NCBI GenBank assembly: GCA_973895155.1
Contig: OZ316894.1
Coordinates: forward strand, 7,316,001 to 7,380,000
Origin: Marsupella aquatica
Lineage: Eukaryota > Marchantiophyta
Direction of reading: 5' to 3'
Length of the DNA stretch: 64,000 nucleotides
A program made the position numbers and the translations under genes. Shown piece after piece: positions 56,032 to 64,000 of the stretch. Positions within the stretch are counted from its first letter, which is position 1. Every line of letters begins with the position of its first letter. The notes under the pieces are model-generated. The model searched no databases, was not told the origin of the DNA, and saw only the letters and a program-made list of their open reading frames with translations.

Positions 56032-56902
56032 TTATCGAGAAAATTTATACAGGGACGTGTAATTCGAATCGACGACATCTCCTTCCTTAGCCGGACAGTC
56101 CGCAGATGGGGCTAGCCCGTGTTGTGTGAATAGCCGTTGAACATAAGTGGTGACACCGAAGAATGTCCTATAATCCAAAAGTCGTGCAACGTCAGTCTCC
56201 AAAATAATCCGTGTGGCAATTGTTGAACAGTGTTCAACCAGTGTAAATGGGTTTCATGCATGATGTAGACAATCACTTAGACTATCTGAAAATCACAATG
56301 TAAATGGGTTTCATGCATGATTACTGTACACATCAATTAGAAACTCTATTATCAGTTGAGAACACGTACACAATCCTTGAGCATATTGACGAACGCAGAT
56401 GCAGCAATCATTCAATGGTAAAATATGCGATAATGCTTCACTGGTGTCTAGTGTACTGTATGCCGTGCACTTACTTGCCGATGTTGCTGGTGGCTTGTAC
56501 TAGCAACCAATCGATCGAATCGTTCTGCATTTGGAAAGATTCGAGAGTCTGACCCGTGATACGAGTGTAAGGATGGAATGTCTCCCAAGAAGCCTGCCCG
56601 CCATTGATGTCCTTCTCGCCGAGGAAGAAATGGTGTCCAACTTTGATCCCCTTGAAGTTGTACAGGTCTGCACTCACGTTATTGAGGTTCCAAGCCGTGC
56701 CGTTGTACAAGTAGATCTGGACCCCCTTTGCAAATAGTACCTGCTGCACCTCGTTACCTTCCGGTACTTCCAAGATCGATGGGATGATTTCATCAATCGT
56801 TGAGAGTGCAGAACCATGGGAGTTGGCTGGCGCCGAGTCTGCGGTCACGAAGACCAGGCACAGTAGGAGGCAGACTACCGAATTCGCTCGTGTCCTTCCC
56901 AT
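56032..56902 (-). CDS. Secreted DUF3455-domain protein, two exons, likely host gene
   Basis: Exon 1 is 56902-56475 and exon 2 is 56167-56032. The donor AA|GTAAGT and acceptor TATAG|GACATTC preserve the frame across the join (NIGKTFFGVTTYVQRLF), giving 187 residues. Residues 1-24 are a signal peptide (basic start, then VVCLLLCLVFV, cleavage after ADSA), so the product enters the secretory pathway. The rest fits DUF3455: PSILEVPEGNEVQQVLFAKG, VQIYLYNGTAW, a central DLYNFKGIKVGHHFFLGE, DWLLVQATSNIG and TTYVQR. The function of this family is unknown. A TATA-like TGTATATC lies about 80 bp upstream of the ATG, near 56980. No defect is seen and no repeat overlaps it, so this is the best candidate for an ordinary chromosomal gene. 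Confidence 0.85.
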
Positions 56903-57539
56903 CGTTGGACGAAATCTGAGTGTTACGTTCGAATTAATGCAAACGAGTCGAGTTCAGGTCGATTTAGAATGGTCAAAGATATACACTTTTGTGCTCTTCC
57001 AACGTTCAGTATGAATATGTAATCGTCGATGTCACAAAGTCTCCGGAGAGCAAAATAGCCCTTAATCCTCCTCTGTGCGCTTTCGAACTCAGAAACAAAG
57101 CTCAAAGGCTAAAAGTAGTTCCACCGTACGAGTGCAAGCGTGCGTCTCACTGAAACTCGGATCGTTTAGCTCGTTCAAGTATGTGAAGCGAAATGATCGA
57201 AGTGCTGTGTTGATGAGAACATGAGGGCTGGGTCTGTACATATAGCTCAGTTTCTTCGCCTGCTGCTGCATCGGCCTCACCCGACGACCTTTTCTTTCTC
57301 CATAATTTCAGGGATACCAGGGTGGTGGCAATAAAACGCGTGCGCGTCCGCTTTTTTATTTAGGACTTCCGCTTTCTGTTTCAGGATACCAGATTGGCGG
57401 CTTCGCATGGAGGCCACAAACGTGCTCTCGCGAACGAGTCCGCTTTCGTATTTAGGACTGATCCACTACAATACGTGTGGACCATTATGGGCAGCCTTCT
57501 GGGCAGCTTTACAACAACTACGCAGCACAAAACTAAATC

Positions 57540-58400
57540 ACAGTTGGGGTCTAAGATTCTAAGTGATCTTCTAGACATCTAGTAGACCTTATGTCTAAGC
57601 TTTCAAAAGTGACGCCTCCAGACACCTAAAAATTGTATAACTTATTGCAGACGTGAAGCCTCTAGACATTGAAATTTGTATGACTTTTTGCAACCAGAAA
57701 CTAGAGTTGGGGTCTAGTATCCTAAAGTGAAGCTTTCTAGACCATGACTGTAGAGTTTCATCAAAATTTATGGAGCCTCACACATTGAAATTTGTATAAT
57801 TAGCTATTTGCAACCAGAAACTAAAGTTGGGGTCTAGTATTCTAAAGTGAAGCTTTCTAGACCATGACTCTAGTTTCATCAAAATTTATGGAGCCTCAGA
57901 CATTGAAATTTGTATAACTATTTGCAACCAGAAACAAGAGTTGGGGTCTAGTATTCTAAAGTGAAGCTTTCTAGACCATGACTCTAGAGTTTCATCAAAA
58001 TTTATGGAGCTTCAATGAAGTCTCTAGACCATGACTCTAGAGTTTCATCCTAATTTATGAAACCTCTAGACCCTCAAATCTATAAAACTAATGGTGATGA
58101 AGAACTAGAGTGGGGGTCTAGGCCTTTACATTGAAACCTATAGACGTGACGCTAGAGTCCCTTCAAAATTTATGAAACCTCTAGACCATGAAATCTATAT
58201 AACTAATGGTGATGTGAAACTATAATTGGGGTTCTATGCTTCTACAGTGAAGTTAGAATCCCATCAGAATTTATGAAATCTATAGACGTACCATGAAATC
58301 TTTATAAGTAATGGTGATGAGAAACTAGAGTTGTGGTCTAGGCTTGTAAAGTGAAGACTCTAGACTGCAACCTAGAGCCTCACCAAAATTTATATGCATG
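57540..58400 (+). repeat. Satellite-like array, units about 115-165 bp
   Basis: A block beginning GTTGGGGTCTAGTAT recurs at about 57543, 57706, 57826, 57940, 58107, 58225 and 58330 with increasing divergence at the edges. Each carries CTCTAGACCATGACTCTAGAG-like text (a CTAGA-rich palindrome), then TTTCATCAAAATTTATG. The central units (57706, 57826, 57940) are closest, 120 and 114 bp apart. It is about 600 bp upstream of the DUF3455 gene and has no coding potential. Confidence 0.85.
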
Positions 58401-58499
58401 GAGAGAAGGACGGAATCTTATGTGTGTCAAAATGATGATTTGGGTCATCATTGTTATTCATATTCAAAGAATGTGCATTCCCTTCACCAATTCCAAACG

Positions 58500-58870
58500 T
58501 GAGTCAGTTGCATAAACTTAGTTTAAAATGCCTAACTCAAATTGACATCTACATTATAAGGGGGCTCTACAAGAACTAGGCTACACAAATGTTCACCCAA
58601 CTGAGGTCAAATTCATACACTAAAATTAAAATGCCTGGGCCAAAATGACATGTGATATTAGCGGGGCTTTACGAAAACTAAGCTGCACAAATGCTCACCA
58701 AGTTGCAAAGGTGACGTGAATTGCACACACTAAAGTTAGCATGCGTGACCCAAAAATGAAAAGTAATATTATAGGGGGGGTTAGGTGAACTAGAGGCACA
58801 AATGTTGACTGATTGCAAAGGAGAGGACAATTGCATACGCATGGCTGAGCAAAAATAAGTAAGTCTCATT
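58500..58870 (+). repeat. Second satellite-like array, units about 101-113 bp
   Basis: Three units share GGGGCTYTACRARAACTARG, then CACAAATGYTCACC, then CACTAAARTTARMATGC. Their GGGG starts are near 58560, 58661 and 58774. A poly-C run (58923-58934) follows. The sequence differs from the adjacent CTAGA array. Confidence 0.75.
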
Positions 58871-59433
58871 CAAGCAAAGTTAAAGTAGATGCAAGACCCT
58901 GATCGATTAGAATTGCACCCCTCCCCCCCCCCCCAATTCCCCCAAATGGTCCATCCATTTTTGTACAGAAGCACGGAGACATCAGCAAAAGAAGGACCCA
59001 CATTGTCAAGGGGACCACTGGCTAGGATGGGTAATGGTTTGGTCTGATTGTGCCCTGGCCAAGTTTATGTAACGTGAAGTCTGACCTGCTTGCACATTTA
59101 AATCGCTAAGATTGCATCTCAGGCAGAGGCGCTGCTGACTCCTAGTTGCACTACCCTGTTCACCATAATTGTCTTATTCCTAATTAAAGTTTGCCTTTAA
59201 TTCCCTTGGTCACCTTAATAATCTTCTGAGAGTGGAACCAGCTTCAACAGAAAATAACACAATTATATTCGGTAAGTTACTTCCCTGACAAAGAGTAATT
59301 CCCATCATTCTGTCAAGTCCAACCATTGCTCCACAATCACGATCGATACTCCTGTTCTCTCCTGCAGTTTGAGATCTTGCTCATGATGTACATGCAAGCA
59401 AGGGGCCTGGTCATCTTTGAAATGGAATCAATT

Positions 59434-59500
59434 CATGATGCACATTCAATTGCTCATGATGCACATTCAATTGCTCATGATGCACATGCAAGCATGAATC
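59434..59500 (+). repeat. 21-bp tandem repeat
   Basis: CATGATGCACATTCAATTGC starts at 59434, 59455 and partly at 59476. A short ORF across it is incidental. Confidence 0.9.
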
Positions 59501-62500
59501 GATTCCATGTTGATTCGGGCCCATGTTACGCTCCAAATGTTGAATTGTAAACCTTGCAAATATATAGGTAGGCACAAATGGAAGTAGTATTAGTACCCCA
59601 ACGTTACTTAATAGACCACTATTAGACAATCATGTTAGTCCTTAATTAGGATTGGTAACTATTTGAAGCTTAACATCAAAAACAGTACGCTATATAAAAA
59701 AATGTTAGCAAGACCAATTACAATGAACAGTGTAGGTGTGAGATCATTCTCTCCTTTTCCTCCTTTCTAGGGTTCTGGGTTAATTTTCCCTCTTCTTTTG
59801 AGTTTGGGGTTTGTCTTCTCTCCACCTCTTTTGCTTTCTTTGGCCCTTTTTTAGTAAATTGATCCTTTTTGGAAGAAAATTGAGCTTAGGACTGTCTTTC
59901 ATTTTCCTAGGGCACTAATAGGGACGAAGCAGCTGGCACATAGGGAATTAATGACCACTTGACAGACACTTGATCCCTTACCTTACAATAGCCCAAATAC
60001 GGGGGCTCATGCACAGGAAGGGCTGCCAGTACCGTGCATGGCTCCCAGTACCCTCGCCAGTAACCCAGACTCCCATGCCTGTCCTCACCTGCCCGTTAAC
60101 CTGCATAGTCTAAATATGAAAAATCAGAGAAATTTGGCCTATGGCTTAACTCATTCTAGCGAGTAGGTATGACAGTAGACTTCCGTTGCAAATTGGTAAA
60201 TCGAAGGTTCTCCCTTAGTTTTCCTCCGTTGCATGTAATGAATATTGAAGGGTGGGGGTGCGTTGGGGGAGGAGGTTGGGCTGCTTTAATTGGAAAATGG
60301 GACAAAGTGTGGTACGATGAGGGAGGAAGCAAATTATTGGGGTTTTGGTCCTCTTTTCCTGCCCAGCATCCTTCCTACCTGCCCCCTTGTCTCTGTTAGC
60401 CTCAGCTCTAGCCCGACTCACCATATCCATTGTTTCTTCTGTCAATCTTTTGCATCAACCTTTGCATCATATAGTAACACTATTTTTGTACAATTATGAT
60501 AACACTTAGTGCACTGTGGCACTGACATGAGTTTGTGGGAAATTGTGGGATAAATTAAAGTGTGGATGTGGGTGGATAATGCATAGAAGGCCCATAATGA
60601 GCCATCAACTGGATAGGGTTTCTTTTGCTTGGAGATGATTTCTAAGCTTGAATGAAATCTAATTATCAAAGGCTACATACACAACTATGCACTACATGGG
60701 TATAGTAAAAAGATACTAATTAAATAGAGATTTTTTCCATATCTAGGACACATTTGTTCTACTATGATTCATTTATTTAGGCCTGAAGTGCATTGCACTA
60801 TTGTTAATGTGGCCATGTTGTCGGTAATGCAGTAATGTTTATGCATTGCACAGTAATGTGGAGGTGAGGCAAAGAAGTGCATGTGATGCAAAGATGTATT
60901 GTTGTTGGTTAGGCTGTTGGTGCTGCAAAAAGGTTGTCATACTTGAGAGGGCCAGAGTGTGGGAGGGTCCAAGGGAACACAAGACAGGTGACAACAGCCA
61001 GGGCCTGGGGTTTTCATTTCCGATACATAAATTGAAACTTCATGTGCAACAAAATATAGGATCAACATCCCAGGTGATGAGGAGACCTTCATATAGTGAG
61101 ACCCCTCATGCCAGGGCATTGTGGGGGCCAGGCATAATTGCGCTGTGCTATGTGGAAGGATTATTTTTCCCCTTTATTCACGCCCTTCCTGGCCCCCTAT
61201 CATATTTTCCCTCCCCAGGCCTTGGCTCCCTTTCTCTCCTTCTGCTTAATTTGCTCCGTCAATCCCTTGTCAGTCTCTCCTGGGCCCAGCCTCCCAGCCT
61301 CCCTTCTCCGCTTTTTCTTCCCTCCAGCACAATTATTAAAAAAAGAAAAGAGTAACCAGGGAGAAAAAAACACCGAAATTAAACCAAAGAAAAAAGAAAA
61401 TTCATTTCCAACATAGCAAAAAGCCGTACCAGTTGAAGCTCCTAATATGGGGGTTCTCATATAAAATATTTCCCATGTAGTGGCCGGGGTAGTGGCTACA
61501 TCTAAAAAAGTACTCTTTGTAGCAGATAGTAGAGCCAGCACATGGATCTCGTATCTACTTTAGAAGCAGGTATATGCCTTAGGCACCCCCTTTCACCCAA
61601 TCCAATATTTTTCCAGTTTGTAAACAAACACTCCTTTTTGACCCCTTCGGGGAATCCCTTATTATAGTAGTTGAACATTCTTGGGGGAATCCCTAATTAT
61701 AGTGGTTGATGATGTGTCCCACCTGTATGTGTCAAAATTACGATAAAGTCAGACAGCTACACAACTAGACATTCTCCTTAGTGACATGCACATGGACTGA
61801 TTCAGTTTGGGTCGGATCAAAGTCAATCAGGTACAAGTCTTCACATGGGTTCTCTATTGGTAGATATTAGGATTGTTGTAGGTGGTGCGTTGTATTACCT
61901 AGTGTTTGTGAGGAGCTTTACCAGCAAGTGCGTTTGACTCGTGTGGGGAAGATGCTGAAAAAAATTGAACCCTAGATGGACCTCCAATTTTGCCAAAACT
62001 ACTGCAACCAGGATGGACACAGGCATCTTCACAAATATGACAGAAAACAATAGAGTCATCGTTGTAGCTATGCTGATTCTTTATATAAGTTGGAGATATT
62101 AGACTCATTCGAAAGATCTTTCCAAACAGCTTCTAATGAACCGAAGAACAGCCAAATCAGTTGGATATAGAGGGATTATCAGAAGGTTGAGGTTGAGGTC
62201 AAAGTTTGAGAAAGTCAATTATGATCAGCAAACTAATTTCCCCGATCGTGCCTGGAAGAATGTCAATCCAGGATCGACTGAGCTTGTCCGCAGGCAGAGC
62301 ATTGTTGAATGTAGGAAAGTCCATCATTAGTCCGCGTACTGGGCGGCTGCACACAGAGAATGACATTTCTCTCTTCGAGCTGCCCTATAGGGAATGGCAT
62401 TGCTTTCAATATACTGTACGTACGTCAATTGGGAACGGCGTTGATGTCTGTAGGCAACTTTACACTAGTCCAATCGCCTACCGTTCTTGTAGCATTGGTT

Positions 62501-64000
62501 AAATAATGTGTTATTACATTTCTCACGGGGCCGAAGAATTGCAATTCCTTCTCAGGCAGTTATGCAGAGTTTCAATACATGGCGACGAATCACCGATTGT
62601 CTTGCTAGCAGACAACAAGATATTTGGTCGCGAGATAATGAGCTACGTTAACTGACAACTCCACATGTCCGCACGTCAAGGGATCCCACCCTGAAATTAG
62701 CAGCAAGGTTTGTGAGAGGCTCTGGACGCATGCCTGTCTGTTGACTGTTTCAGTGTGATTGTGTGGTGGAGGGTCTCGTGTTACAGGTCCAGATTGTCCA
62801 CCGTCGTAAGTACTTGGACTTAGACTTGGTATGGACAGGAAATTGCTGCTTTCTTACATTCTTGGCTTACGGATACAGATGAAAGCATTAACGTCGTATG
62901 AACTCTTCATTCAACTAAACGGTGAACAGGTCTAAGGTTGCTGGCCCGTCTCCGGATGGCAACGACAATTTCTTGTGTGCTTAGTTCATTGCGGCGGGGA
63001 GACTGAGGTGGATCTCCGAAACCCTGTACGTTAACGTTCAATCCCTTCAGTGCTAAGCCAAGGAGGAAGCTTCAAGAAATAGTCTTCGTGACTAGACAAT
63101 ACAGCGACAATCATGTTCGGTGTTGATTGAATTGCCTGGTTATTTTTCGATAGGTTGAAATCATAACTAGATTATCAAACAAAGTTGTTATAACATACCA
63201 ATCTCAACTTACTCTTCTCTTCTTGATTTCTTAAGAAATCAAATTGAAAATTCATTCTTGATTTCTTACAAGAAATTAATGTCTGAATTTAATTACTGAG
63301 AGTATATACGACCCAAATCTTATCTCATTTTCTCAAATGGACCACCATGTTGGACAGAGTGCTCTGGTGGTCCATGTGAATTTTGGACTTATAACTTAAG
63401 TGATTATGAGTCTTAAAATTACGACTCCACATGATTCCAGATGAATGAAATCAATCTAAAGAAGTTAACCCTCCACATTCCATGATGAATGACTCAACCA
63501 AAATGGCCAGAAATTCACTGTCCAACTTGACACTATCATATAGTTATTATTAATTATGTACAAAAATACAATAATAAATAGTAGGATGGCTTATTACTAG
63601 GTCTAAGGGAGTAGTTGTGTAAGCTAGCCATCTTACCACTTAAAATAACTTGGATTGGGGTAAGTTCAATTCTCTTAGCCGTGGATCATCCACGAGTTTC
63701 AATAAAAGGTTAAAACGATAGACATGCCCCGATCAAGGCCCCGATACGTGCCACCTAAATGGTGCAGTACTTCTCTATACAAATTGACTCCGGAGGACAA
63801 CGATGTGATAATGTGGAAGAATTGTAGGTACAGAAACTTCATTAATTGGATAGTTGATCCTGTTATGCAGGCTAGGTGATTGAGGAAAAAACGCCACAAC
63901 AGGAAATGACAATCTCGGGTGCAATTGATGATTGAAATAGTCTTTCGGCGGAGTGAAGCTAAGTAATGGGACCCCAAAATACTCCAGGAATATCAGAGGA
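59501..64000. other. No supported gene; unclassified noncoding sequence
   Basis: There are pyrimidine-rich stretches (59745-59880 and 61190-61330) and many short ORFs without family resemblance. The longest are 60846-61355 (+), 61200-61541 (-) and 63699-63977 (-). 62080-62330 reads like decayed repeat sequence. I see no RNA gene, intact transposase or coding pattern. Confidence 0.5.

Noticed and set aside
60846-61541. Overlapping ORFs on both strands around a pyrimidine-rich stretch
   Set aside because: Low-complexity composition explains the open frames on both strands; no conserved motifs.
62136-62502. Two overlapping + strand ORFs as a gene
   Set aside because: Frames overlap, have no recognisable domain, and the surrounding text reads like decayed retroelement sequence.

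Overview
The window looks like repeat-rich plant nuclear DNA. Reasons: plant-type CACTA transposases, GT/AG introns, an EDM2-type PHD module, a cytosolic ribosomal-protein (eL20) fragment, Ty3/gypsy and Ty1/copia debris, and one compact two-exon gene with a secreted DUF3455 domain. DUF3455 genes are familiar from bryophytes, fungi and bacteria, so a non-seed land plant (moss or liverwort grade) is my best guess. The species is not determined. About 80% of the window is nested mobile DNA; only 56032-56902 reads as an ordinary host gene.

Layout. (1) 1-33731 is an old CACTA element (CACTA-1, + strand) broken by four insertions. Its transposase survives in pieces at 3128-3853, 27249-27640 and 31784-33731, and a SET-domain ORF lies at 2320-2966. 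The insertions are: element A1 (window start to 2319); its inverted relative A2 (3854-27248, target duplication GTAGA); and element C (27647-31657, duplication TAGGG) inside a CACTA-1 intron. A2 itself contains element B (4309-6349, duplication AAGAT) and a complete 17.3-kb CACTA (CACTA-2, 6581-23911, duplication TCT). (2) CACTA-2 has both CACTA genes on the minus strand, a TNPD-type transposase and a TNPA-type protein. It also carries a double-BRCT protein, an EDM2-like PHD protein, a Cys-rich ORF and a fragment of the eL20 gene. (3) About 33908-51945 is another element (E). It holds a DUF7869-type candidate transposase on + and, on -, a ParB-like domain, a beta-class amino-methyltransferase and an Ulp1 protease that appear to be one spliced gene. 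It also has three arrays of long palindromes at very regular 89- or 111-bp spacing. E is itself interrupted by element D (42346-44462) and a gag-protease gypsy remnant. (4) 52000-64000 holds small repeats, satellite-like arrays, a copia scrap, the DUF3455 gene and sequence with no gene I can support.

How the parts fit. Elements A, B, C and D all start TGT and end ACA. The three with both flanks visible and intact (A2, B, C) have perfect 5-bp target duplications. None has recognisable LTRs or a transposase, and A and C each encode a single large protein with a shared domain. They look like one poorly described lineage. Internal stops in several elements are all explainable as C-to-T changes in CGA, CAG or CAA codons, consistent with methylated, silenced DNA. 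The reading of nested ends rests on direct sequence matches; the functions rest on motif recognition by eye.
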